A DNA stretch of 64,000 bases, taken from an uncultured Pseudomonadales bacterium (GTDB taxonomy: Bacteria; Pseudomonadota; Gammaproteobacteria; Pseudomonadales; Porticoccaceae). The DNA lies in NCBI GenBank assembly GCA_943788875.1, contig CALSSA010000003.1:92511-156510 (forward strand), in the 5' to 3' direction. This document shows, piece after piece, positions 51,689-60,791 of the stretch. Position 1 is the first letter of the stretch; each line of letters begins with the position of its first letter. A program made the translations under genes and the position numbers. Under the pieces are notes generated by a model that saw nothing but the letters and a program-made list of their open reading frames with translations, had not been told where the DNA came from and did not search any database.

Positions 51689-52912
51689 TCACTCGATAAT
51701 CTTAGCTACAACACCAGCGCCAACAGTACGACCGCCTTCACGGATCGCAAAGCGCAGACCTTCTTCCATCGCAATCGGATGAATCAGCGTCACTTCCATC
51801 TGCACGTTATCGCCAGGCATAACCATCTCTGTACCTTCTGGCAATTCACAAGCACCAGTTACATCCGTTGTACGGAAGTAGAACTGCGGACGATAGCCTT
51901 TGAAGAATGGTGTATGACGACCACCCTCATCTTTCGACAACACATAAACTTCTGAGGTGAACTTGGTGTGCGGCTTAACAGAACCTACGTGAGCCAGTAC
52001 CTGACCACGCTGCACTTCTTCACGCTTAGTACCGCGCAACAGAATACCGCAGTTCTCACCAGCGCGACCTTCGTCAAGCAGCTTGCGGAACATCTCTACA
52101 CCAGTACAAGTCGTCTTGGCGGTATCGGTGATTCCGATCACTTCAATCTCTTCACCAACCTTGATGATTCCACGCTCAACACGACCTGTAACTACAGTTC
52201 CGCGACCAGCGATCGAGAATACATCTTCAATCGGCATCAGGAAGGGCTGATCAATCGCTCGTACTGGCTCGGGGATATAGGAATCCAGCGCTTCTACCAG
52301 CTTCTTAACAGCGGTAGTACCAAGCTCATTATCGTCCTTTCCTTCCAGCGCCATCAGTGCTGAACCAACAATGATTGGTGTGTCGTCGCCTGGGAACTCA
52401 TACAGATCAAGCAGCTCACGCAGCTCCATCTCAACCAGCTCCAGCATTTCTGTGTACTCTTCTGAACCAACGCCGCCACAGTCTTCTGCAAGCAGGTCTG
52501 CTTTGTTCAAAAATACTAATACGTAAGGTACGCCAACCTGGCGAGACAACAGGATGTGCTCGCGCGTCTGTGGCATGGGGCCATCAGTGGCACCACATAC
52601 CAGAATCGCTCCATCCATCTGCGCAGCACCGGTGATCATGTTTTTAACATAATCGGCGTGACCTGGGCAGTCTACGTGAGCGTAGTGACGGTTTGTAGAA
52701 TCATATTCAACGTGAGCCGTTGAAATAGTAATACCGCGCTCGCGCTCTTCAGGGGCGTTATCAATTTGGTCAAACGCTTTCATCTCACCGCCGTACACTT
52801 CTGCACATACGCGAGTCATCGCAGCGGTCAAAGTAGTTTTACCATGGTCAACGTGACCAATGGTGCCTACATTCACGTGCGGCTTATTTCTTTCAAACTT
52901 TTCTTTTGCCAT
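51689..52912 (-). CDS. tuf: elongation factor Tu
   Basis: A 407-residue EF-Tu: GTPase motifs [18 protein letters not shown] and NKAD, the effector region RGITI, and domain 2/3 ends (KIIE at the C-terminus; [14 protein letters not shown]). In an ordinary str operon it would follow rpsL-rpsG-fusA; here it is a single gene with its own promoter and terminator, divergent from a fusA2-type gene. Whether there is a second tuf copy cannot be seen. Confidence 0.98.
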   Translation of the reverse strand: MAKEKFERNKPHVNVGTIGHVDHGKTTLTAAMTRVCAEVYGGEMKAFDQIDNAPEERERGITISTAHVEYDSTNRHYAHVDCPGHADYVKNMITGAAQMDGAILVCGATDGPMPQTREHILLSRQVGVPYVLVFLNKADLLAEDCGGVGSEEYTEMLELVEMELRELLDLYEFPGDDTPIIVGSALMALEGKDDNELGTTAVKKLVEALDSYIPEPVRAIDQPFLMPIEDVFSIAGRGTVVTGRVERGIIKVGEEIEVIGITDTAKTTCTGVEMFRKLLDEGRAGENCGILLRGTKREEVQRGQVLAHVGSVKPHTKFTSEVYVLSKDEGGRHTPFFKGYRPQFYFRTTDVTGACELPEGTEMVMPGDNVQMEVTLIHPIAMEEGLRFAIREGGRTVGAGVVAKIIE

Positions 52913-53283
52913 CTCAGTGTCTCCTCAGCAGGCGATTGACTTTTAAAACCTTTAAATTCGGTAGCATTACTGCGATTATTTTCGGTGCAGCACGCAAGGG
53001 ACGCCATCTTATACTTCGGTGCCTGAGAGTCAACGGTATTTGTATTGAAATTCAGTTTTTTTAAGGTTTTTTGCAGTTTTCCATGGCTAAATCCCGAGAC
53101 TTTGGACTGAAACCGGAACATTCGAGCCCAGTTTGGTAAAAAAGCCTCTATATAAGAACATTAATACTCTGATCTAGACGGAATATCCTGTATACTCGCG
53201 CGCGTTTTTAGTCCCTGTGAACAGGGATACTAGATTGCAGTGAAAACTGAATTTTATAACCGAATTTATAAACGAGCAGACCA
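52913..53283. promoter_or_regulatory. 371-base divergent control region between tuf and fusA2
   Basis: Gene-free. For tuf (minus strand): TTGACT (53028-53033) - 16 bases - TAAGAT (53006-53011), about 90 bases before its start codon. For fusA2 (plus strand): a -10-like TATACT at 53191-53196 without a clear -35, and a small leader hairpin TCCCTG/CAGGGA at 53212-53227. The antisense reading frame that spans this region has no support. No tRNA gene is recognised. Confidence 0.6.
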
Positions 53284-55368
<2,085 letters not shown>

Positions 55369-55394
55369 GCCACTTCTTTAAGTTATGTAAAAAA

Positions 55395-55426
55395 ACCCCG
55401 TTAGTTTGCACTAGCGGGGTTTTTTA
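55395..55426. terminator. Rho-independent terminator after fusA2
   Basis: Stem ACCCCGTTAG/CTAGCGGGGT (one G-U pair on RNA) with T6 after it on the plus strand and A7 before it, 26 bases after the fusA2 stop codon. It is near-symmetric and could also have ended transcription of the fusA remnant on the other strand. Confidence 0.9.
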
Positions 55427-55452
55427 TTGTTCGGACATTTTTACAGCGGGAC

Positions 55453-55760
55453 TCAAAGCGCTCCGTAGCCCGCTATTTTAGCCATAATCGCTTCGGCAAC
55501 ATTCTTTGGCGCTTCAGCAGTAACGGTCAAACTCCATGGTAAAGGTTGCACGACCCTGAGTCGCCGAGCGCAGATCAGTGGCATAACCAAACATTTCTGC
55601 CAGCGGTACTTCAGCATCGACTACCTTACCCATTGGGCTCTCTTCCATGCCCAGAATCATACCGCGACGACGGTTCAGGTCACCGACAACATCACCCATA
55701 TTCTCTTCCGGGGTAACCACTTCAACTTTCATCAGTGGCTCTAGCAACACAGCGCCACCG
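55453..55760 (-). pseudogene. fusA: 3' remnant of a canonical fusA (EF-G), frameshifted
   Basis: Minus-strand reading [19 protein letters not shown]...[12 protein letters not shown]...[17 protein letters not shown] is EF-G domain V of the canonical FusA1 type, clearly different from the fusA2 gene next to it. Immediately after FTMEFDRY an indel moves the rest ([21 protein letters not shown] then stop) to another frame, so the fragment is dead. Its upstream end runs directly into the IS91-like transposase remnant; the join is near 55750-55790. Orientation is the same as tuf, as in an ancestral str operon. Confidence 0.87.
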
Positions 55761-56313
55761 TGATCTTTGCGGCTGTTATTGCCGCCGGCGTGAGCGCAGT
55801 TGCTTCAAACCAGCGGATGGAATCTAAGCTCGGTGTATCGTTTGTACAGAGCTCTTCCCCTCTCCCCACCACTCCGTCAAGAAAGCAACAGTGATAATGT
55901 GTATGAGCATTTAAGGCTGAACCAAAACGATGGACAAAACTAACCCCTCCAAAGCGCGCGTCAGCGGGAGCACCTAGACTGTGTTGACGGAGTACTCTCT
56001 CGATGACGCGTAGAAAAATTTGGAGTACTCGCTTTTCCAGATCATGATCTCGATGTAAAAAATAACGCAGTCGTTTCGGTACACTGAGAACCCACTGCCT
56101 GACTGGCGCTATGGGATAGACATGTTCCACAAGATGGGCGGCGATGAAGACCATTCGCCGAGTATTACAGGAAGGACAAATCCCCCGAACTTTACAGGAG
56201 AACGCTACCAGAAAATCATCACCGCAAGCATCACATCGAACCCGGGCAAAGCCTTTGGCGAGAATGCCGCAGTCCATGAAACGGCTGAACCCTTTCTCGA
56301 TATACCGTGGAAT
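55741..56313 (-). mobile_element. IS91-family transposase remnant, truncated at both ends
   Basis: The translated segment has the N-terminal zinc-binding part (VRCDACGDDFLVAFSCKVRG, ICPSCNTRRM), PVRQWVLSVPKRLRYFL, and the HUH motif (HTHYHCCFLDGV) of Y2 rolling-circle transposases. The usual first residues before IPRYIEKGF are missing and the C-terminal part with the catalytic tyrosines is gone, replaced by fusA sequence. It is thus inactive. No terminal inverted repeats are expected for IS91, and ori/ter ends are not recognised. Confidence 0.88.
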
Positions 56314-56314
56314 A

Positions 56315-56560
56315 CTGGAAGAGTGGTACAGCTTTGCCGAGTCGCCTCGCGATCGTGTGACTGTATTGGCGACGGTCGATGAAACCGAGTACGAAGTTAA
56401 GGATGAGATTGCCATGGGCGAGGATCATCCAGTGATTTGGCATCATAAAGTGGGCGAGGGCACAGTGTTTTATTCGGCGCTGGGGCATCAGGCCAGTGCT
56501 TATGATGAGCCCGAGCATCAGGCGATGTTGGAGGGGGCTATGGTTTGGTTGTTGAGATGA
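56315..56560 (+). pseudogene. 3' remnant of a ThuA-domain protein gene
   Basis: Plus-strand reading LEEWYSFAESPRDRVTVLAT, GEDHPVIWHHKVGEGTVFYS and ALGHQASAYDEPEHQAMLEG is the C-terminal third of a ThuA-like (trehalose-utilisation, glutamine-amidotransferase-fold) domain, with the normal stop codon. The upstream part is absent; sequence before 56315 belongs to the antisense IS91 remnant. It ends exactly where the dead integrase remnant begins. Confidence 0.8.
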
Positions 56561-56681
56561 CTCTTATCATTGACTAGGTAAAAATACTTGAACCAATGTA
56601 AGTATAACTTTATGGTGTAAATCCTAAACGCCTAACGGAACTATATTCGCGTTACAGACCAAGGAATGGTGATGACGATAT
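56557..56681 (-). pseudogene. degenerate 5' end of a second integron integrase gene
   Basis: This minus-strand stretch aligns with codons 1 to about 42 of the intact intI (58516 downward), but the start codon is ATA instead of ATG, one base is missing in the PFLW codons, and stops follow. Alignment holds to the junction with the ThuA remnant. Together with the following leader it is the left copy of a duplicated integron platform. Confidence 0.85.
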
Positions 56682-56894
56682 TACGAATCTTCTTTTTTAA
56701 AATGCTGTTTGAAAAAATGGCATTTCAGCTTATTTCTCAAGAACAACGATACCTTTCAAACAAGTGCGCCGGTAATAAAATCGTGCGCTTTAGTCTTAAT
56801 TATTTTCTATATTTAAATCAATTAGTTAAAAAATATCGAAGTGCCCCTGATAGCAGGTTTCAAGGGTGCCCCGATAATAATTAGCCTGTTAAAT
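56682..56894 (+). other. degenerate attI-like region of the left platform
   Basis: Aligns with the leader/attI of the intact platform (58517-58756) with no gaps, except that a 27-base palindromic segment is absent; counting from 56666, about 50 of 216 positions differ. The same reiterated motifs are recognisable (near 56764, 56842 and 56866), ending in a core-like GTTAAAT (56888-56894). The LexA box of the intact copy is reduced to one half (CTGTTTGAAAAAATGG). The overlapping 72-codon frame shows no codon-position bias and is not called. Confidence 0.8.
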
Positions 56895-56918
56895 TCAAAT
56901 CAAAGTGGAGAATTTCAC

Positions 56919-57271
56919 ATGAAGAAAAATCTTTTAGCATTACTTTTAGCCGGTGTTTTTGTAGCGCCCGCCATAGCAGATAAACCTGAGTGGACTGGTA
57001 AAGGTAAACCAAGTGATGAGCAAAAGGCAGCGCATCAAGCCGCAATGCAAGCGAAAGAAGATATTGACGACAGTGAAGATCGAATAAAAGAGAAGGAAGA
57101 GAAGGAAGAGAAGGAAGAGAAGAAGAAAGTTCTAGCGAATTAAAGGGCATTGAAAAGCAAAGCCTCAAGAAATCAGAGCAGCCTCAAAAAGAACTTGATA
57201 AAGGTTCCGATAAAGGACAAGAATCGAGAGAAGAAAATAGTAAAAAGTGGTGGAAATTCTGGGGCGAATAA
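56919..57271 (+). pseudogene. small periplasmic protein with charged repeat, frameshifted
   Basis: Starts 25 bases after the core-like GTTAAAT, with a GTGGAG ribosome-binding site. Signal peptide MKKNLLALLLAGVFVAPAIA, then DKPEWTGKGKPSDEQKAAHQ and a lysine/glutamate repeat. The present frame stops at 57143 after 74 residues, but a different frame continues with ESSSELKGIEKQSLKKSEQP and ends SKKWWKFWGE at 57271, an ending I recognise from related proteins. The frame change lies in a GAGAAGGAA tandem repeat (about 57090-57125), so slippage is the likely cause. Function unknown. Confidence 0.72.
57090..57125 (+). repeat. short tandem repeat, unit GAGAAGGAA
   Basis: About three and a half imperfect copies of a 9-base purine-rich unit inside the small periplasmic protein gene, encoding KEKEEKEEKEEK. 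It marks the place where the reading frame is lost. Confidence 0.8.
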
Positions 57272-57297
57272 ATGCAATAAGTTTAGGCAATTCGCCC
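57262..57297. repeat. inverted repeat spanning the end of the frameshifted gene
   Basis: GGGCGAAT (57262-57269) and ATTCGCCC (57290-57297), eight perfect bases around a 20-base loop. It could be a weak terminator or a decayed recombination site. The rest of the gap to intI (57298-57547) holds only another imperfect inverted repeat at about 57374-57415 and no gene. Confidence 0.4.
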
Positions 57298-57547
57298 GTT
57301 AATTAAATTGTCTAAAAAAATGGCAACAACAGACATAATCAACAGCTACAGCGAGAGAAAACAGGGAAGTGAGTTGAATTTTAGCCATTGTTAAATGGAG
57401 GCTAAATTTCAACTACAGGATTGCAGGGAAGTAAGCCTTGCAACCTGCGGTAGCCTGCCAGTCAAAGAATCTAGCTGATCTTACTTTATGTTTTTAGCCA
57501 TTAAATTCGAGTCTGAACCTAATATATACAGCGGAATAACCTGCCCA

Positions 57548-58516
57548 CTAATTTAAATCTGACAAGGGACTTCGTACTCCTCTTGCCCCCCGATTAAGTA
57601 CGTGGGTATATATCTCAGTAGTTTTAACATCAGCGTGTCCCAGCTGCTCTTGAACTGTCCTAATATCAGCGCCCGACTGCAATAAGTGTGTAGCAAAGGA
57701 GTGACGCAAAGTATGGCTGGTCACCTGCTTTCGTATACCTGATCGTCGAGTAGCAGCCCGAATAAAACGATTAACACTGGATTCATCAAAATGGTGCCTA
57801 CGAAGATTATTGGTACCAGGCTCTATACTCAATTTTGAGGACGGGAATAAATAATGCCAGCCTAAGCTATAGGGTGCAGATTGGTATTTCCTCGCTAAAG
57901 CATGGGGCAGCCATACACCGCTATATTTTGCTACTTTTGTATCTTGCTGAAATAAGCTCTCAACCAAGTCGAATTGAGCGCGTAAAGAAGAGTCTAACTC
58001 AGGAGCCAACGTTGTTAATCGGTGCTTACCACCTTTACCATTCCAAACCTGCAGTTGCATATGATCAAGGTCAACGTCTTTTACTCGCAAACGGACCAAC
58101 TCTATACGACGCAACCCAGAACCATACAACAAAGAAGCCATCAATTTGTGTACGCCCTTGAGTTGCCTAAAGAAAAGCGATACCTCATCCTTCGTTAAAA
58201 CGACAGGTAGCTTTCGCTGACGCGACGCCTTCCTAAAATCATCAAGATTTATGGGTGGCTGACCTAAAAACTTTGAATAAAGGAAGACTAATGCGTTTAA
58301 AGCAACGGATTGCGTCGATTGGGAAACATTCCGTTCCACAACCAGATGGGTTAAGAACCGCTCAACATCTTTCTTCGAAAGAGATTCGGGATGGGTCTTG
58401 TCATGGAATAGGATAAAGTACTTGATCCAGTATAAATACGACTTTATTGTACGAATACTATAATGCCGAATTAGCATATATTCGCGGATAGACCAAAGGA
58501 ATGGTGATGACGACAT
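57548..58516 (-). CDS. intI: integron integrase IntI
   Basis: A 322-residue tyrosine recombinase. Catalytic residues are R136 (YGSGLRRIELVRLR), H268 and R271 (HTLRHSFATHLL), H294 and Y303 (TTEIYTHV). The insertion that separates integron integrases from XerCD is present between about 205 and 245 (KYQSAPYSLGWHYLFPSS, NNLRRHHFDESSVNRF), so this is IntI rather than XerC/D. The ATG has an AAGGGAG ribosome-binding site at 7 bases. It is transcribed away from the cassette array, with attI just upstream, the standard integron arrangement. No frameshift is seen, so it is probably active. Confidence 0.96.
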   Translation of the reverse strand: MSSSPFLWSIREYMLIRHYSIRTIKSYLYWIKYFILFHDKTHPESLSKKDVERFLTHLVVERNVSQSTQSVALNALVFLYSKFLGQPPINLDDFRKASRQRKLPVVLTKDEVSLFFRQLKGVHKLMASLLYGSGLRRIELVRLRVKDVDLDHMQLQVWNGKGGKHRLTTLAPELDSSLRAQFDLVESLFQQDTKVAKYSGVWLPHALARKYQSAPYSLGWHYLFPSSKLSIEPGTNNLRRHHFDESSVNRFIRAATRRSGIRKQVTSHTLRHSFATHLLQSGADIRTVQEQLGHADVKTTEIYTHVLNRGARGVRSPLSDLN

Positions 58517-58537
58517 TGCGAAACTCCCTTTTCACAG

Positions 58538-58557
58538 AACTGTATATAAACACAGTA
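58538..58557. promoter_or_regulatory. LexA (SOS) operator in the intI promoter
   Basis: AACTGTATATAAACACAGTA contains CTGT-N8-ACAG (58540-58555) and differs from the E. coli LexA consensus at only two of twenty positions. It lies 22 bases upstream of the intI start codon and overlaps a candidate minus-strand promoter (TTGATT-18-TACTGT). This fits the known SOS control of integron integrases. The operator is destroyed in the left, degenerate copy. Confidence 0.88.
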
Positions 58558-58589
58558 TGCCAGTTTATTTCTAGAAATCAACGACACCC

Positions 58590-58756
58590 CACAAAAAAGT
58601 GCCCTGATAATAAACTCATGCACTTTAGCCTTAATCATTTTTTATATATAAATCAATTAGTTAAAAGATATAAAAATGCCCCTGATAATATATTAGAAGG
58701 GCGCCCCGATAATAATTATTATGAGGCCGACAGGCCTCATAATTAGACTGTTAGGC
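58590..58756 (+). other. attI primary recombination site region
   Basis: Between the intI promoter and the first cassette. Three reiterations of a motif close to TGCCCCTGATAATAA occur at 58599-58613, 58677-58690 and 58701-58715, likely integrase-binding direct repeats. A perfect palindrome (ATTATGAGGCC-GACA-GGCCTCATAAT, about 58717-58742) follows, then the core GTTAGGC (58750-58756) where cassette 1 is joined. The exact extent of attI cannot be fixed by inspection. A cassette promoter (Pc) is expected here or within intI but none is convincing. Confidence 0.82.
58710..58753 (+). repeat. 44-base exact repeat, attI copy
   Basis: Identical over 44 bases to 62852-62895, and different at the base on either side. 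It covers the palindrome and the first four bases of the core site. The other copy is the attC of cassette 6. Confidence 0.95.
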
Positions 58757-58769
58757 ACAAGGAGAAAGA

Positions 58770-59262
58770 ATGATCCGGGAGGCTACGGAAAATGATGCTG
58801 GCAAAGTTTCCGAAATATACAACCACTATATACAAAATACGATTATAACTTTCGAAGAAACTCTTGTTGTTTCAGCGGATTTTGTTGAACGCATACGTAA
58901 GGTACAGGCTTTCTGGATATTCGTGGTTAGTGGCTGTTGAAAACGAAGAAATAGTTGGTTACGCGTATTCGTCAAAATGGAATGAGCGTACGGCTTATAG
59001 AAATACAGCCGAGGTATCCGTTTATTTGTCTCATAAGGCTACTTCAAAGGGGTGGGGTACAAGGCTTTATGAAGTATTGTTCTCTACCTTACGAGAGAAA
59101 GGCATACATTCAGTTATTGCTGGGGTTACATTGCCAAACTCAGCTAGCGTCGTAATCCATGAAAAATTTGGCATGGAAAAGGTGGCCCACTTCAAAGAGG
59201 TTGGGTTTAAGTTTGGTAAATGGCTCGATGTCGGATATTGGCAGGTGCAATTAAATGCCTAA
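58770..59262 (+). pseudogene. cassette 1: phosphinothricin N-acetyltransferase-like GNAT, frameshifted
   Basis: The gene starts at ATG 58770 after an AAGGAGA ribosome-binding site: MIREATENDAGKVSEIYNHY, IITFEETLVVSADFVERI. The frame is lost near 58909-58911 and resumes as GYSWLVAVENEEIVGYAYSS, VEVSVYL-like AEVSVYLSHKATSKGWGTRL, ending in EKFGMEKVAHFKEVGFKFGK and DVGYWQVQ. This is the full PAT/Bar-type acetyltransferase pattern (GNAT fold). Removing one T from the TTT run restores a single 163-codon frame. Either the gene is inactive or the base is a sequencing error. Confidence 0.85.
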
Positions 59263-59358
59263 CAAACAGCTCAAGAGTGACATTTGCTACGTCGCTCCTA
59301 AGTGTGCTTTTAGCACACACGGGCTCCTACACAAATGCACCTTAGCTGGGCGTTATGA
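59257..59358 (+). other. attC of cassette 1
   Basis: Outer cores GCCTAAC (59257-59263) and GTTATGA (59352-59358); GCCTAAC is the reverse complement of the GTTAGGC at attI, as required for the same cassette. The 102-base site has a long palindromic arm around GTGTGCTTTTAGCACAC. Confidence 0.9.
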
Positions 59359-59810
59359 GCATTAAGGAAATGAAGATTCGCTCAATAGAAAAACAAGATA
59401 TTAAGGGCTGTGCAAAATTATTCGCTCAAGTATTTTCTAGTGCGCCATGGAACGAGCCATGGACAGAAGAAGATGCCTTTACTCGACTCAATCATTTTTA
59501 TGAATCGGAAGGCTTCTTGGGTATCCTAATAGAGAAAGATCGTATTTTGGGTTTTGCACTAGGGAACTGGGAGCCGTTTTATTTTGGCAATATGTTCTAC
59601 CTAAGAGAAATGTGTACCGATACAAAACTTCAGTCACAAGGTATTGGTAGTAAAGTTTATTCCGCTTTGGAAAGCGAGCTCACCTCAAGCTCTGTTAAGA
59701 GTATTTACTTAACTACAGAGCGTGAAATTCCAGCTGCTAGTTTTTATAAAAAGCACGGTTTCAATTACAGTGAAAAAATGGGTTTTTATGCCAAGCATCT
59801 CAACTCATAA
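59355..59810 (+). CDS. cassette 2: GNAT family acetyltransferase
   Basis: A 151-residue GNAT protein with the acetyl-CoA motif LQSQGIGSKVYSALE (Q-x-x-G-x-G/A) and the N-terminal APWNEPWTEEDAFTRL segment seen in aminoglycoside 6'-acetyltransferase-like members. The substrate is not known; antibiotic modification is a possibility only. The first ATG (59355) lies within the attC core; a second ATG (59370) gives MKIRSIEKQDIKGC. Intact cassette gene, unlike its neighbours 1 and 3. Confidence 0.85.
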   Translation: MSIKEMKIRSIEKQDIKGCAKLFAQVFSSAPWNEPWTEEDAFTRLNHFYESEGFLGILIEKDRILGFALGNWEPFYFGNMFYLREMCTDTKLQSQGIGSKVYSALESELTSSSVKSIYLTTEREIPAASFYKKHGFNYSEKMGFYAKHLNS

Positions 59811-59885
59811 CAAGTGGCGGCAATTCGCAGCCTTCGGCTGCCGGACTCAGCACTGCGTGCTTCGCCGTTGCGCCAAGCGTTAGGC
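59805..59885 (+). other. attC of cassette 2
   Basis: Outer cores TCATAAC (59805-59811) and GTTAGGC (59879-59885). TCATAAC is the reverse complement of the preceding GTTATGA, confirming the cassette limits. The 81-base site contains the GCAGCC-TTCG-GGCTGC type hairpin. Confidence 0.92.
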
Positions 59886-59892
59886 AGTAGTA

Positions 59893-60493
59893 ATGGAATA
59901 TCTCTTATCATTAATGCTTTTTACCTTTATTGCTAGTGTCACTCCGGGGCCTAATAATATTATGCTTTTTGCTTCTGGAATTAATCACGGTATTAAAAAA
60001 TCCTTACCGCATTATTTTGGAATTTGTATAGGTTTCTTGCTTTTAGTTGCTTCTGTTGGGTTTGGTCTGGGTGCATTGTTTAAGCAAAGCCCTTTTCTGC
60101 ATCAGGTGCTGAAAATTGTCGGCTCACTATACTTAGTCTATTTCGCTTGGAAAATTGGTAGCGCTAACTCAGCTTCGAGCAATAATGAAAAAAGAAATCC
60201 CATCACATTTTTTGAGGCTGCTCTATTTCAATGGGTTAATCCAAAAGCTTGGGTAATAGCTATAGGAGCAATAGCCACATTTACTATTCAATCCAGTGTC
60301 GTAAAAAGCATAGCAACCATTATAGTAATGTATTTTTTTCATGGGATTATTGGCCATGGGTATATGGTTAACTCTCGGTGCAGGCTTACAAAGGTTACTA
60401 AATAATGGTAAGCGGAGGCGCATATTTAATATTTGCATGGCTATTCTCTTGCTGCTCTCCATTGTTCCAATTATTTCAGTTCCAATCCATTAA
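59893..60493 (+). pseudogene. cassette 3: LysE/RhtB family exporter, frameshifted
   Basis: A member of the LysE/RhtB amino-acid exporter family: MEYLLSLMLFTFIASVTPGPN (TPGPNN signature), several membrane helices, FQWVNPKAWVIAIGAI. The frame breaks at a run of seven T (about 60328-60335); the other frame continues with FFMGLLAMGIWLTLGAGLQR and ends at 60493 with SIVPIISVPIH. One T less would give a normal 199-residue protein. As it stands, the reading frame stops at 60405 with an altered tail. Confidence 0.85.
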
Positions 60494-60511
60494 TATAGGG
60501 GTTCATAAAAT

Positions 60512-60598
60512 GCCTAACAAGGCTATCAAAAATCGTTCCGGCCCAAAAACGGCCTCCACTGGACGCGCTAACGCGCGCCTTTTATAGCAGCGTTAGAA
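60512..60598 (+). other. attC of cassette 3
   Basis: Outer cores GCCTAAC (60512-60518) and GTTAGAA (60592-60598). The 87-base site has an imperfect palindrome with GACGCGCTAACGCGCGCC. It resembles the attC of cassette 4 closely. Confidence 0.92.
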
Positions 60599-60623
60599 GG
60601 CAAGAGAAGATCGAGGTAAATTT

Positions 60624-60791
60624 ATGGCAACAAAAAAGTCATCTGGGTCAGGAAAGCGAGATGTCGTACAGGTAAAAAACCCTAAATCTGGGCACTATGT
60701 CAAAATCGATCGTAGCGCTGGGAAAATTGTGTCTCACAAGAAGTCTGATGGCCCCTATAAAGGTGTGCCGGTCGCAAGGAAACGGAAATGA
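60624..60791 (+). CDS. cassette 4, gene a: 55-residue basic protein
   Basis: ATG at 60624 preceded by GAGG; the sequence is MATKKSSGSGKRDVVQVKNP, KSGHYVKIDRSAGKIVSHKK, SDGPYKGVPVARKRK. It is strongly basic (K/R-rich) with no membrane segment. I recall similar small proteins from other bacteria but no function. The stop codon overlaps the start of the following gene (ATGA), so the two are translated from one cassette transcript. Too short for automatic tracks, but the overlap, ribosome-binding site and composition support it. Confidence 0.75.
   Translation: MATKKSSGSGKRDVVQVKNPKSGHYVKIDRSAGKIVSHKKSDGPYKGVPVARKRK

Noticed and set aside
52873..53121. Minus-strand 82-codon frame upstream of tuf
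   Set aside because: It overlaps the tuf start and the tuf promoter, and its sequence resembles no family.
57374..57415. Imperfect inverted repeat GTTGAATTTTAGCC.../...GGCTAAATTTCAAC considered as an attC
   Set aside because: The core-like ends are in the wrong order (GTTRRRY at the 5' side, its complement at the 3' side), so it does not fit an attC; possibly a hairpin of no known role.
58501..58746. 81-codon frame over the attI leader, similar to a 72-codon frame (56666-56884) in the left copy
   Set aside because: The two frames differ at about 17, 19 and 14 first, second and third codon positions. Without a third-position excess there is no sign of protein-level selection; the similarity is that of duplicated non-coding DNA.
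60328..60340. Programmed frameshift at the T7 run of the LysE cassette gene
   Set aside because: No downstream stimulatory structure or ribosome-binding-like element is apparent, and a similar one-base defect exists in cassette 1, so mutation or sequencing error is the simpler reading.
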